A stretch of 60,965 nt of DNA from an uncultured Jannaschia sp. GTDB lineage: Bacteria; Pseudomonadota; Alphaproteobacteria; Rhodobacterales; Rhodobacteraceae. The translations under genes and the position numbers were made by a program. The DNA lies in the NCBI RefSeq assembly GCF_947494025.1, contig NZ_CANLTQ010000015.1, positions 1 to 60,965 on the forward strand. Reading direction: 5' to 3'. The notes beneath the pieces were generated by a model. The model saw only the letters and a program-made list of their open reading frames with translations. It did no database searches and was not told where the DNA came from. Of this stretch, positions 44,876-54,013 are shown one piece after another. Positions within the stretch are counted from its first letter, which is position 1; the number at the start of each line of letters is the position of its first letter.

Positions 44876-45603
44876 GATCCGCCGTCCGCATCGCCGGCAT
44901 CGCGCTTCTGGCCCTGCTCGCCTGGCACCTCCTCGTGGTGCTGGCCGAACTGCCGCGCTTCATCCTGCCCGGGCCGGGCCTCGTCTTCGCCACGCTCTGG
45001 ACCAGCCGCGCGCTGATCGCCGAACACGCGCTCGTCACCGCCGCCGAGGTGCTCCTCGGCCTCGGGATCGGCGCGGCCCTGGGCTTCGTCGCCGCGATCC
45101 TGCTGGCCGCGTCGCCGCTCGCGCGGTCGCTGCTGCGCCCGATGCTCGTGTTCAGCCAGGCCGTGCCGGTCTTCGCGCTGGCGCCGATCCTGACGCTCTG
45201 GCTGGGCTACGGGCTTCTGTCCAAGGTCGCGATGGCGCTGCTCATCATCTTCTTTCCGGTCACCTCGGCCTTTTTCGACGCGCTGATGCGGACGCCGCCC
45301 GGCTGGCTGGAGCTCGCGCGGGTGATGAATGCCACGCCCGCACGCGTCCTGTGGCGCGTCCGGGTGCCGGCGGCCCTGCCCGGCTTCGCCTCGGGCCTGC
45401 GCCTCGCCGCCGTCTACGCCCCGATCGGCGCGATCATCGGCGAATGGGTCGGCGCGTCCCGGGGCCTGGGCTACCTCATGCTGCTGGCGAACGGGCGCGC
45501 GAAGATCGACCTGATGTTCGCCGCGCTGATCGTGCTGGCCGTCGGGACGCTCGCCCTCCATGCCGCCGTCGATGCGGCCTGCCGGAAGCTGTGGGACAGC
45601 TAG
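44872..45603 (+). CDS. thiX: thiamine precursor ABC transporter permease
   Basis: A 243-residue BPD_transp_1 permease with about six membrane segments. Its cytoplasmic loop LARVMNATPARVLWRVRVPAA is the EAA-like coupling helix. It is the last gene of the ten-gene riboswitch operon. The convergent small gene begins 16 bp downstream, with no evident terminator between them. Confidence 0.9.
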   Translation: MRSAVRIAGIALLALLAWHLLVVLAELPRFILPGPGLVFATLWTSRALIAEHALVTAAEVLLGLGIGAALGFVAAILLAASPLARSLLRPMLVFSQAVPVFALAPILTLWLGYGLLSKVAMALLIIFFPVTSAFFDALMRTPPGWLELARVMNATPARVLWRVRVPAALPGFASGLRLAAVYAPIGAIIGEWVGASRGLGYLMLLANGRAKIDLMFAALIVLAVGTLALHAAVDAACRKLWDS

Positions 45604-45619
45604 GGTCCGGGTCCAGCCG

Positions 45620-45991
45620 TCAGGTCCGGTCCCCGTACATGACCGGGTGAAGCGTGACGGCGACCGGCGCGCCCGGTTCGACCGGGGCGCTGCCGCGGGC
45701 AAGAAGCCAGCCATCGGCGCGTTCGAGATGGACGACAATTCGCGAACCCGGTCCGGCACCGCCCGCGGGCAGCGCGAACTCGACCGCTTTCGCGCGGCCG
45801 TCGCTGTCGAGGCGGAGGTCCTGCGACGGGCCGGACCCCGTCTCCAGCTCGACCGCGATCATGCCCTTCGGGATGGTCGTGCCGTCCGCCAGGACGACGG
45901 TGCCGCGGATCTCCGCGGGCTGGGCGAGCGACGGGCCGGCGGTCAGCGTCGCGGCGAGGAGGGTCAGCATCGTGCGGCGGCACAAGTCCAT
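45620..45991 (-). CDS. small exported hypothetical protein
   Basis: A 123-residue protein with a signal peptide (MDLCRRTMLTLLAATLTAG...LAQ). The mature part is beta-rich (EIRGTVVLADGTTIPKG, IVVHLERADGW). It resembles YbaY/carboxypeptidase-regulatory-like beta sandwiches only loosely. It could be periplasmic. It is downstream of the RTX protease on the same strand, 57 bp away, so the two may share a transcript. No function is proposed. Confidence 0.6.
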   Translation of the reverse strand: MDLCRRTMLTLLAATLTAGPSLAQPAEIRGTVVLADGTTIPKGMIAVELETGSGPSQDLRLDSDGRAKAVEFALPAGGAGPGSRIVVHLERADGWLLARGSAPVEPGAPVAVTLHPVMYGDRT

Positions 45992-46048
45992 TCCGGATCC
46001 TCCCGGTGGTGCGGGCGGCGCCGGTCTCCGGCGCCGCCCGCGTTTCGC

Positions 46049-49000
46049 TCAGACGAGGTAGAAGTCCCCGGCCGACAGCTCCAGCCCCGTGCCGAGGCGC
46101 GCGAAGGCCACGGCCGCGTCGTCCCCGGACCCGTCGGCGTCGTAGAGCAGCGCGCCGTCGTTCCTGTCGTAGAGGATGCGGTCGTCCGCGTCCCGCGCCC
46201 GGCCGGCATTGTTGGCCCGGAACGCCCCGAAGGAGAGCGCCCCCTCGCTGCCGGCATCCGCGAAGATCAGCGTGTCGAGCAGGAACATGTCGTCCGCCAC
46301 GTCGAAATCCACGATCGTATCGACATTGTCCATTCCGAGCGCCGTGGAGAAGCGGAACGTGTCCTCGCCCCGGCCCCCGTTCAGCGTGTCGGAGCCGAGC
46401 CCGCCGTCGAGCAGGTCGCTGCCGCGTCCGCCGCGCAGCACGTCCGCGCCGGCCTCGCCGGGCTGCGGCGGTGCGGGCGGGAAGTCCACGGAGACGTGGA
46501 GCTCGTAGGTCGAGCCTTCGGGCACCGCCGGGGTCCAGCCCGAGGGCTCGTCGGACTCGCCGGTCCAGCTTCCCTCGACGATGTAGTAGGTCCCGGTTTC
46601 CTCGACGACGTGGATCAGGCTCGAATCGCGGTTCGTGGCCGATCCCGGATCGCCGCCGCCATCGTCGTTCTCCGCCACGATCTCCCCGGACGCGTCGAGC
46701 AGCCGCAGATAGCTGTCGTGCACGTTGGGATCGGCGATGCCGTCGATGTCGAGGGTCAGGATCGTGCCCGCGGCGAGGTCGATGCTGTAGTAGCCCGCCT
46801 CCCCGTTGCCGGTCGCGTTCACCGTGGTGTGCAGCACCTCCGTCGAGTCGAAGATCTCCGGATCCGCGTCGAGCGAGAAGTTGTCCGACAAGTCGAAGGC
46901 CGAGGCGATGGCGTTGTTCGCGGCGTCCGCCCCGAGCGTCGTCTCTCCCGAGCCCATGCCCGGACGCGCCACGGCGTCGTCCGCGTCGTTGAAATCGCCC
47001 ATCAGCATGTCGTCGCCGCCACGCCCCGCGATCCGGTCGCCGCCGCCCTGACCCACGAGCGTGTTGGCTGCGCCGTCGCCCAGGATGCGGTCGTCCGCGC
47101 CCGACCCGGCGAGATCCTCGATCGAGACGAACGTGTCGCCCATCGAGCCGCCGCGCCCGAGATTGAGGCGCACCCCGGTCTCGGCGTCGGAATAGTCGGC
47201 CATGTCGCGACCCGCGCCGCCGTCGAGCACGTCGCGCCCGGCGCCGCCGGTGAGCGTGTCGTCGCCCGAGCGTCCGCGCAGCGTGTTGACGCCGCCGTCG
47301 CCGATCAGCCGGTCGTCGTGGAACGAGCCGGCCGCGTTCTCGAAGCCCGCGAGGATGTCGCTGCGATAGAGGGTGCCCTGGCCGACGATCTGCACCGGGC
47401 CGTCGGCGTCGCCGCCGCTGGCCGTGCCGGCGGCGAGGTCCACCGTGACGGCGGCGCCGCTGCCGCGGTAATCCACCATGTCGATGCCGTCGCCGCCGTC
47501 CAGGTAGTCCTGGCCGCCGCCGCCGATGATCGTGTCGTTGCCGCCCTCGCCGTAGAGGATGTCGCCGTCGGCCCCGCCGTCGAGCACGTCGTCGCCGTCG
47601 CGCCCGTTGAAGTAATCGCCGCCGCCCTGGCCCCAGAAGCGGTTGGCGTCGGAGGTGCCGATGAAGCGGTCGATGCGGTCGTCGGAGCCGATCAGGTTCT
47701 CGATGCTGTGGAACGTGTCGCCCGAGCCCGTGCCGCCGCTGGCGGTGTTGGTTTCGAGGTTCACGAGAAGCTGGAACGGGCTTTCCTGACTGTAATCCAC
47801 CACGTCGACCCCCGCGCCGCCGCGGAACACGTCGATGCCGGCCTGCCCGATCAGCACGTCGTCGCCCGCGCCGCCGTCGAGGAGGTCGTTGCCCTGGCCG
47901 CCGTAGATCGTGTCGTTGCCGCGCCCGCCATAAAGCGAGTCCGGGCCGTCGTCGCTCTCGGTCTGGTCCTCCAGATCCGCGACGTCGATGGTGTTGTTGA
48001 CGTCGCGGCTGGCGAGCGAGTCGGTGCCGCCCACGATGAGGTCGGCGCCGCCGCGCCCGAAGATCGTGTTGCTGCCCGCGCCGCCGTTCAGTTCCTCGCC
48101 GGTGCGGTCGCCGATCATGATGCTGCTCAGGGCCACGTCGCCGACGCTCGGCCGGACGTCCCCGTCGCTCGGCGCGGGTGGCGTGGAGGCGTCGGCATAG
48201 AGCACGGTCTCGACATGGGCGAAGTCGCGGACCTCGAGATCCCGCGACAGGAGGATCACGGTGTCGTCGCCCCCCTCCGCGCGCTCGCGCACCACGTCGT
48301 CGTCGGAATCGACGAAATAGACGTCGTTGCCGCCATTGCCGGCCATGCGGTCGGCGCCGCCGCGCCCGTCGAGGACGTTGTCGCCGGCATTGCCGATCAG
48401 CACGTCGTCATGCGCGCTGCCGATGCCGGTCTCGATCCGATAGCCGGACCGGTCGGCGTTGTGGCCGTCGAAGACCGACACGTTGTTCTCGTGGCCGTTG
48501 ACGCTGGAGAAGCGGCCGGGACGCAGGTCGAGGATCGTGCCGTGGGTGGAGCCCGAGAAGTTGATCGCGTCGTCGCCGCCGGTGTCGTGGATCACGAAGC
48601 CGATGTCGCGCTGCGGCCCGGACGTGTCGAGGTCGTAGCCGTATTCGGTGCTCGCGAAGCCGTAGACGTTGTCGCCGGTCATCAGCTCCACGGTCTCGTA
48701 GGTCCGGGTGCCGTCCTCGTCCACGGTGGAGAAGAAGCGCCGCAGGATGGCCTCGATATCGGCCATGAGCGGGGTCACCGCCGACCAGCGCGTCTCGCCG
48801 CCCACGTCGATGCCGTCGAAATAGGACATCATGCTGTATTGCTGGCGGTCGAAGGTCCAGGTCGCGTTGTTGAGGTAGTTGATCTGGATGCCGCCGGGGC
48901 CGCTGTAATTGTAGAGGCCGGGATGGTTCAGCCCGAATTCGTGGCCGTACTCATGGACGTAGGAGTCGAACACGTAGCCGCCGGGCTCGGTGAGGTCGGG

Positions 49001-49390
49001 CTCGGTGTCGTGGAAGCGCTGGCCGATGCTGACATAGCGGTTGCTGGAAAAGGCGCTGCCGTCGCTGCGCTCGCCCAGCTCGGGGCTGACCACCTCGATC
49101 CAGTCGGTCTCTTCGCTGAAGGGGGCGTCGTCGACGACCTCGAACTCGAGCGGCGTGACCTTGGCCCACATCTCCAGCGCGCCGATGGCGGCCTCCTGGT
49201 AGTCGGGATGGTCGTTCAGCTCGGTCACGTTGATCCGGAGGGGCTCGGCGGCGATCTCGGGCGTCAGATCGCGGTTCAGCGCGCCGAGGTAGTCGAGAAA
49301 GGCCTCGTAGTCCTCGCTCTTGTTGTAGGGGTTGTCGGGGGTCTGGTCGTTGACCCACCAGGCATTCGCGTTCTGTCCCTGATCCGGCAT
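46049..49390 (-). CDS. serralysin-like RTX metalloprotease (peptidase M10)
   Basis: A 1113-residue secreted protein without a Sec signal. The metzincin zinc site HEYGHEFGLNH is at 146-156 and the Met-turn SMMSY at 186-190. Beyond about residue 290 follow many RTX nonapeptide repeats (GGxGxDxLx; e.g. GGRGNDTIYGGQGNDLLDG), which bind calcium outside the cell. Residues about 830-970 form a pre-peptidase C-terminal (PPC) beta domain. A last RTX block and a M10_C-type tail ending DFYLV, a typical type I secretion signal, complete it. No type I secretion genes are in the window. The 291 bp upstream hold no gene and probably contain its promoter. Confidence 0.88.
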   Translation of the reverse strand: MPDQGQNANAWWVNDQTPDNPYNKSEDYEAFLDYLGALNRDLTPEIAAEPLRINVTELNDHPDYQEAAIGALEMWAKVTPLEFEVVDDAPFSEETDWIEVVSPELGERSDGSAFSSNRYVSIGQRFHDTEPDLTEPGGYVFDSYVHEYGHEFGLNHPGLYNYSGPGGIQINYLNNATWTFDRQQYSMMSYFDGIDVGGETRWSAVTPLMADIEAILRRFFSTVDEDGTRTYETVELMTGDNVYGFASTEYGYDLDTSGPQRDIGFVIHDTGGDDAINFSGSTHGTILDLRPGRFSSVNGHENNVSVFDGHNADRSGYRIETGIGSAHDDVLIGNAGDNVLDGRGGADRMAGNGGNDVYFVDSDDDVVRERAEGGDDTVILLSRDLEVRDFAHVETVLYADASTPPAPSDGDVRPSVGDVALSSIMIGDRTGEELNGGAGSNTIFGRGGADLIVGGTDSLASRDVNNTIDVADLEDQTESDDGPDSLYGGRGNDTIYGGQGNDLLDGGAGDDVLIGQAGIDVFRGGAGVDVVDYSQESPFQLLVNLETNTASGGTGSGDTFHSIENLIGSDDRIDRFIGTSDANRFWGQGGGDYFNGRDGDDVLDGGADGDILYGEGGNDTIIGGGGQDYLDGGDGIDMVDYRGSGAAVTVDLAAGTASGGDADGPVQIVGQGTLYRSDILAGFENAAGSFHDDRLIGDGGVNTLRGRSGDDTLTGGAGRDVLDGGAGRDMADYSDAETGVRLNLGRGGSMGDTFVSIEDLAGSGADDRILGDGAANTLVGQGGGDRIAGRGGDDMLMGDFNDADDAVARPGMGSGETTLGADAANNAIASAFDLSDNFSLDADPEIFDSTEVLHTTVNATGNGEAGYYSIDLAAGTILTLDIDGIADPNVHDSYLRLLDASGEIVAENDDGGGDPGSATNRDSSLIHVVEETGTYYIVEGSWTGESDEPSGWTPAVPEGSTYELHVSVDFPPAPPQPGEAGADVLRGGRGSDLLDGGLGSDTLNGGRGEDTFRFSTALGMDNVDTIVDFDVADDMFLLDTLIFADAGSEGALSFGAFRANNAGRARDADDRILYDRNDGALLYDADGSGDDAAVAFARLGTGLELSAGDFYLV

Positions 49391-49681
49391 GTTATGCCTC
49401 CCTCGCTGGCGGCCTTCGCGGCCGCATTGTTTGTGCGGCGCCTGTTTCCCCGCCGCTGCCGATAATCTTTACGCACCGTTAACTTTAGCGACACTGCGTT
49501 CGATTCCCGCGCTTGTCCATCCCGCATCGGACGGGACATGCCTTTGCGGAAACATCGCAAGTGACTGTGCACGCTGCGGTTGTCCGCGCCCTCGCCCTGA
49601 GACGAGAAGGCGCTTTGGCATGTCGTGCGAACCAGGCGCGCGGCATCGCGGCGGAACGCCGTCGTCCCCGTCCAGGCCCGT

Positions 49682-50713
49682 CTAGGCCGCCTGCCGGTTG
49701 AAGCGGATCGAGGCCGCGAGGGAGATCGCGATGATCGCCGCCCCGAGAAGGCCGGTCACGACCTCGGGGACATGCACGTGGCTTTGCGCGAACATCACGA
49801 GCGACAGGGCGAGGATCGAATAGAAGGCCCCGTGCTCGAGGAAGCGGAACTGGTTCAGGGTCCGGCGCTCGACCAGCATGATGGTCATGGAGCGGACATA
49901 CATCGCGCCGATCCCGAGCCCGATCGCGATCAGGAACAGGTTCTGCGTCAGGGCGAAGGCGCCGATCACGCCGTCGAAGGAGAAGCTCGCATCGAGTACC
50001 TCGAGGTAGAGGAACGCGCCCGCGCCCCCTTGCGCGGCGGCGCGCGTCGCGCCCTTCGCTTCGAGCACGCGGTTCAGCGTCTCGACCGCGAGAAAGACGA
50101 GCGCGCCGAGCAGGGCCGCGGCGAAGAAGGTCGTCCGCTCGTGCGCGGGCAGCAGGCCGCCAAAGACCAGGACGGTCACGAGGACCAATCCGTAGGCCAG
50201 GCCGGGCACGACGGACATGCTGCGGAACCGGGTCTCGATCCGGTGGATCCAGTCCACGTCCTTGTCCGCGTCGATGAAGAAGGCGAGCGAGACGAGCATC
50301 AGGAAGGTGCCGCCGAAGGCCGCGATGGACAGGTGGCTTTCGGCCATGATGCGCGCGTAGTCCTGCGGCTCCGTCGCCGCGAGGCGCACCGCCTCCACGG
50401 GTCCGATCCGCGCGGCCACGGCGACCACGGCGAGCGGGAACACGATGCGCATGCCGAACACCGCGATCAGGATGCCCCAGGTCAGGAACCGCCGCTGCCA
50501 GACCGGCGACATGGTCTTGAGCTTGTTGGCGTTGACGATGGCGTTGTCGAAGGAGAGCGAAATCTCGAGCACGGCCAGCACCGCGCCCACGAGCAGGAAC
50601 GACAGCGCCCCCCCGAGATCGCCCTCGTAGCGCCAGCCCAGCCAGAACGTCCCCGCGAGCCCGAGGGCGGTGACGGCGAACGCCCAGCGGAAATAGATCA
50701 TCGCGGTTCCCAT
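49682..50713 (-). CDS. DUF475/TerC-like integral membrane protein
   Basis: A 343-residue polytopic membrane protein with about nine segments. It contains the TerC-superfamily acidic motifs LEISLSFDNAIVNANKL and LEVLDASFSFDGVIGAFAL, two inverted-topology copies of the SFDN/SFDG metal-site motif. Relatives are linked to metal efflux or tellurite resistance, but the specific ion is unknown. The ATG at 50713 is chosen because AAGGGGG lies just upstream; 50701 is an alternative. Confidence 0.82.
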   Translation of the reverse strand: MGTAMIYFRWAFAVTALGLAGTFWLGWRYEGDLGGALSFLLVGAVLAVLEISLSFDNAIVNANKLKTMSPVWQRRFLTWGILIAVFGMRIVFPLAVVAVAARIGPVEAVRLAATEPQDYARIMAESHLSIAAFGGTFLMLVSLAFFIDADKDVDWIHRIETRFRSMSVVPGLAYGLVLVTVLVFGGLLPAHERTTFFAAALLGALVFLAVETLNRVLEAKGATRAAAQGGAGAFLYLEVLDASFSFDGVIGAFALTQNLFLIAIGLGIGAMYVRSMTIMLVERRTLNQFRFLEHGAFYSILALSLVMFAQSHVHVPEVVTGLLGAAIIAISLAASIRFNRQAA

Positions 50714-50876
50714 GCGCCCCCTTCTTTCCCCGTCCGGGGAAAGGCGCAAGGCGTTCGCTCGGCCCGGCGGCGGCGGGGCCGCCCGTCCGGCGATGCGCCG
50801 CCCGCGCGGCCGGGTGAGGCCGGGCGACGTGGCGGGGGCGCCCCGCGCCGCACCTTGCGCACGGGGCGTCGCCGCG

Positions 50877-50896
50877 CTATCTGACCAGACAGATAG
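50877..50896. promoter_or_regulatory. palindromic operator of the toxin-antitoxin operon
   Basis: CTATCTG (50877-50883) and CAGATAG (50890-50896) form a 7-bp inverted repeat with a 6-bp spacer, 40 bp before the antitoxin start. This is the usual place for autorepression by an antitoxin-toxin complex. It is AT-rich compared with the flanks. Confidence 0.6.
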
Positions 50897-50936
50897 TCAG
50901 TTTCCCCGGCGGGGAACGAAGCGGCAGGAGGCGCCC

Positions 50937-51188
50937 ATGTGGTCGTTGCAGGATGCCAAGGCGCGGTTCAGCGCGGTCGTGGACGCCGCCCTCGCCGGCA
51001 CGCCGCAGGAGGTGACGCGCCGCGGCCGCCCGGCCGTCGTCGTGGTCGCCGCCGAGCAATGGCGCGCGACCGAGGCCGCCTCCCGCGCCGCCGGGCTGCG
51101 CGCGCATCTGGCCGCCCTGCCCGACCGCCCAGGCACGGGCGACCCCTTCCCCCGCGCCCCGGTCGAGCCGCGCGACGCCGACCTCTAG
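50937..51188 (+). CDS. Phd/YefM-family antitoxin
   Basis: An 83-residue antitoxin. The N-terminal Phd/YefM DNA-binding fold is clear (WSLQDAKARFSAVVDAAL, then VTRRGRPAVVVVAAEQW), followed by a charged toxin-binding tail. GGAGG precedes the ATG at 50937; the longer open frame upstream is spurious. The stop abuts the toxin start, and the pair is typical of plasmid stabilisation beside repABC. Confidence 0.88.
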   Translation: MWSLQDAKARFSAVVDAALAGTPQEVTRRGRPAVVVVAAEQWRATEAASRAAGLRAHLAALPDRPGTGDPFPRAPVEPRDADL

Positions 51189-51593
51189 GTGTATCTCCTC
51201 GACACCGACGTGCTGTCGCTCCTGCGCCGTCCCGACCGCAATCCGGCGGTCGCGCGCTGGCTGGACGGCGTGGCCGACCGCGACCTCTGGCTCAGCGCGG
51301 TCACGATCGGCGAGATCGCCCGCGGCATCGCCCTGCAACGCCCCCGCGACGCGGACTTCGCCGCCGAACTCGAGGCGTGGTTCGCGGTGCTGCGCCGCGA
51401 CTACGCGAGCCGCGTCCTGCCCTTCGGCCCGGCCGAGGCGGCGCTCTGGGGCGAACTCTCCGCCCGGCTGGGTCACGCCTCGGCCGATCTGATGATCGCC
51501 GCCACGGCAATGGCCCGCGGCCTCACCGTCGTCACCCGCAACCTGCGCCATTACGAACCGACCGGCGCGGCCGTGCTCGACCCCGGCGCCTGA
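51189..51593 (+). CDS. vapC: VapC-type PIN-domain toxin
   Basis: A 134-residue PIN-domain ribonuclease. Acidic active-site residues are visible: Asp in LLDTDVLS, Glu in VTIGEIARGI, and Asp in SADLMIAATAM. It starts at GTG immediately after the antitoxin stop, so translation is coupled. It cleaves RNA when not bound by the antitoxin. Family members often target tRNA; the target here is unknown. Confidence 0.9.
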   Translation: MYLLDTDVLSLLRRPDRNPAVARWLDGVADRDLWLSAVTIGEIARGIALQRPRDADFAAELEAWFAVLRRDYASRVLPFGPAEAALWGELSARLGHASADLMIAATAMARGLTVVTRNLRHYEPTGAAVLDPGA

Positions 51594-51605
51594 GCCGCCG
51601 GGCTC

Positions 51606-51624
51606 GCCCGGCGGCATGCCGGGC
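51606..51624 (+). terminator. stem-loop after the toxin gene, possible terminator
   Basis: GCCCGGC (51606-51612) pairs with GCCGGGC (51618-51624) around a five-base loop, 13 bp after the vapC stop. No T-run follows, so it is at best a weak or factor-assisted terminator that separates the toxin genes from repA. Confidence 0.35.
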
Positions 51625-51761
51625 GGCCCCCCGCCCTTCCGCAGCGAAACCGGTTGCGCGAATCCGCGGCCTCTGGCAACACTCACGGAAATACGCGGGC
51701 AAACGCGACAAACCGTGATCACGCCGCACTATCGGCAAGACGCATGGCGGCGGAGAGGCAG

Positions 51762-52970
51762 ATGAACGTGACGTTCCAACAGGACGACCTGAACGCGGTC
51801 ATCCGGCAGCATTCCGAATGGCTCGCCGCGCAACTGCATGTCCAGCGCGAGAACCTGTTCCCCCCCGACGCCACCAAGGCGATGCGCCGCTTCACCTCGG
51901 GCGAGGCCGCGGCGCTTCTCGGCGTCAACGACAGCTATCTTCGCAAGCTCCATCTGGAAGGCAAGGGTCCCTCCCCCGAGACCACGGCGGGCAACCGCCG
52001 GCTCTACTCGGTCGCCGACATCCAGGCGCTCCGCGTGCTTCTGGAAAAGACCGCGCGGCGCCCCGGCGATTACCTTCCGGGCCGCCGCGCGGGCGATCAT
52101 CTCCAGATCATCGCGGTGATGAATTTCAAGGGCGGCTCGGGCAAGACCACCTCCTCGGCGCATCTCGCGCAGCGGCTCGCGCTGACCGGCTACCGCGTCC
52201 TCGGCATCGACCTCGACCCGCAGGCCTCCTTCACCGCGCTCCACGGGGTGCAGCCGGAATTCGACCTCCACGACGGCGGCACGCTCTACGACGCGATCCG
52301 CTACGAGGATCCGCTGCCGATCCGCGACGTGATCCGGCCGACCTATATCCCGAATCTCGATCTCGTGCCCGGCAATCTCGACCTGATGGATTTCGAGCAC
52401 GACACCCCCCGGGCGCTCGCCCGCAACGAGGCCGGGCTGTTCTTCTTCCGCGTGCGCGAGGCGCTCGGGCAGGTCGATGCCGATTACGACGTGGTGGTGA
52501 TCGACTGCCCGCCGCAGCTCGGATTCCTCACCATGTCCGCCCTCTCGGCCGCGACCGGCGTGCTGGTGACGATCCACCCGGAGATGCTCGACGTCATGTC
52601 GATGTCGCAATTCCTGCGCATGACCGCCGACCTTATGGACGTCATCGCCGAAAGCGGGGCGGACATGTCGCATGACTGGATCCGCTACCTGCTCACCCGG
52701 TACGAGCCCACGGACGCGCCGCAGAACCGCATCGTGGCCTTTCTGCGCACCATGTACGCCGACAAGGTTCTCAACGCGACGATGCTGAAATCCACCGCCA
52801 TCTCGGATGCCGGCCTCACCAAGCAGACGCTCTACGAGGTCGAGCGCAGCGCCTTCACCCGGTCCACCTACGACCGCGCGATGGAAAGCCTGAACGCCGT
52901 CAACGACGAGATCGCGCAGCTCATCCAGCGGACCTGGGGCCGCGCGCCGGAGCCGAGGAAGGGGACATGA
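51762..52970 (+). CDS. repA: plasmid partition protein RepA (ParA family)
   Basis: A 402-residue ParA-type ATPase of repABC replicons. Residues about 45-90 are an N-terminal helix-turn-helix (FTSGEAAALLGVNDSYLRKL), which autorepresses the operon. Walker A NFKGGSGKTT starts at about 121, and IDCPPQLGFLT is the ATPase switch region. The ATG at 51762 has GGAGAGG upstream; ATG at 51744 is possible. With RepB it drives segregation. Upstream, a dyad TCACGG...CCGTGA (51683-51718) may be its operator. Confidence 0.93.
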   Translation: MNVTFQQDDLNAVIRQHSEWLAAQLHVQRENLFPPDATKAMRRFTSGEAAALLGVNDSYLRKLHLEGKGPSPETTAGNRRLYSVADIQALRVLLEKTARRPGDYLPGRRAGDHLQIIAVMNFKGGSGKTTSSAHLAQRLALTGYRVLGIDLDPQASFTALHGVQPEFDLHDGGTLYDAIRYEDPLPIRDVIRPTYIPNLDLVPGNLDLMDFEHDTPRALARNEAGLFFFRVREALGQVDADYDVVVIDCPPQLGFLTMSALSAATGVLVTIHPEMLDVMSMSQFLRMTADLMDVIAESGADMSHDWIRYLLTRYEPTDAPQNRIVAFLRTMYADKVLNATMLKSTAISDAGLTKQTLYEVERSAFTRSTYDRAMESLNAVNDEIAQLIQRTWGRAPEPRKGT

Positions 52971-53980
52971 CGCAAGGCAAGAAGCGCCGCATGTCCATGC
53001 TCGACGGCCTCGCCGCCGCGGGCGCCCCCCTGCCCGCCCCCGACGCCACCGCGCCGGGCACGATGGCGGCCTCGAACCGGGCGCTGCGCTCGGCGCGCGA
53101 CGCCGTGGACGGCCACCGCGTCTGGGATCTCGACCCCGCCGCGATCGACGACGACCGCATCGCCGACCGGCTGGAACCGGAGGACGTGGCCGACCTGCGC
53201 GACGCGATCGAGGCCAACGGCCAGGTCGTGCCGATTCTCGTGCGCCGGCATCCGGGCGCGACCGACCGCTACCTGCTGGTCTACGGCCGCCGCCGGCTCG
53301 AGGCGATTCGCTCGTCGGAGAAGGTCGACAAGGTCCGCGCGCTGGTGGCCAATCTCGACGACCGCGCCGCAGTGCAGGCGCAGGTCTCCGAGAACATGGC
53401 CCGGCGCGATCTGTCCTTCATCGAGAAGGCCCTGTTCGCGCGGGAACTCGTCCGCTCCGGCTTCGGCACGCAGACCGAGGTGGCGGAGGTGCTGACCGTC
53501 GCCAAGTCGGCGATCTCGATGGCGCTGACGATCCTCGAGATGGTCGGCACCGAGCTCGCGCAGGCCATCGGCCCCGCCCACGGCGTCGGCCGCCCCCGTT
53601 GGGAGGCGCTCGGCCGTGCATTGGCCGAGACCGGCGCCGACCGGGCCGGTCTCGTCCGTCTGGCCGAGGAGGTCCAGACCGAGGCCGCCGTGGCCCCGGC
53701 CCTGTCGGGCCCGGTGGCCGACGCCCCCGACCCGTCCGTGGCCGCCTTCGACGCCGTGTTCCGCGCCGTCACGAAACCCGTCCGCCGCCCTGCGCGGCAG
53801 TCGAAGAAACAGCACAAGAGATTGATTATAGAGGGAAAGCGGGCAGCGACGCTTGCTCGCTCCTCGACCGCCCTGCGTCTTGACCTCGAACCCGGCCCGT
53901 TCGCCGACTGGATCGAAGCCGGGGCGCAGGATATCCTGTCCGACCTTCACGCCCGCTGGTCGCGGCGCGACGAAGACTGA
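52967..53980 (+). CDS. repB: plasmid partition protein RepB (ParB family)
   Basis: A 337-residue ParB-type centromere-binding protein. It has the ParB/Srx nucleotidase-like domain (GQVVPILVRRHP, then LLVYGRRRLEAI and ENMARRDLSFIEKALF) and an HTH (TQTEVAEVLTVAKSAISMAL). It overlaps repA by four bases. It binds parS-like sites; the dyad at the repC 3' end is one candidate. Confidence 0.93.
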   Translation: MTQGKKRRMSMLDGLAAAGAPLPAPDATAPGTMAASNRALRSARDAVDGHRVWDLDPAAIDDDRIADRLEPEDVADLRDAIEANGQVVPILVRRHPGATDRYLLVYGRRRLEAIRSSEKVDKVRALVANLDDRAAVQAQVSENMARRDLSFIEKALFARELVRSGFGTQTEVAEVLTVAKSAISMALTILEMVGTELAQAIGPAHGVGRPRWEALGRALAETGADRAGLVRLAEEVQTEAAVAPALSGPVADAPDPSVAAFDAVFRAVTKPVRRPARQSKKQHKRLIIEGKRAATLARSSTALRLDLEPGPFADWIEAGAQDILSDLHARWSRRDED

Positions 53981-54013
53981 ACCCCGAAACCGACCAAGGA
54001 GGCACGCCAGAGC

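Noticed and set aside
45560-49465. A plus-strand open frame of 1301 codons opposite the RTX protease
   Set aside because: It is the antisense shadow of RTX repeats, with valine/aspartate-rich low complexity and no domain. The minus-strand protease explains the openness.
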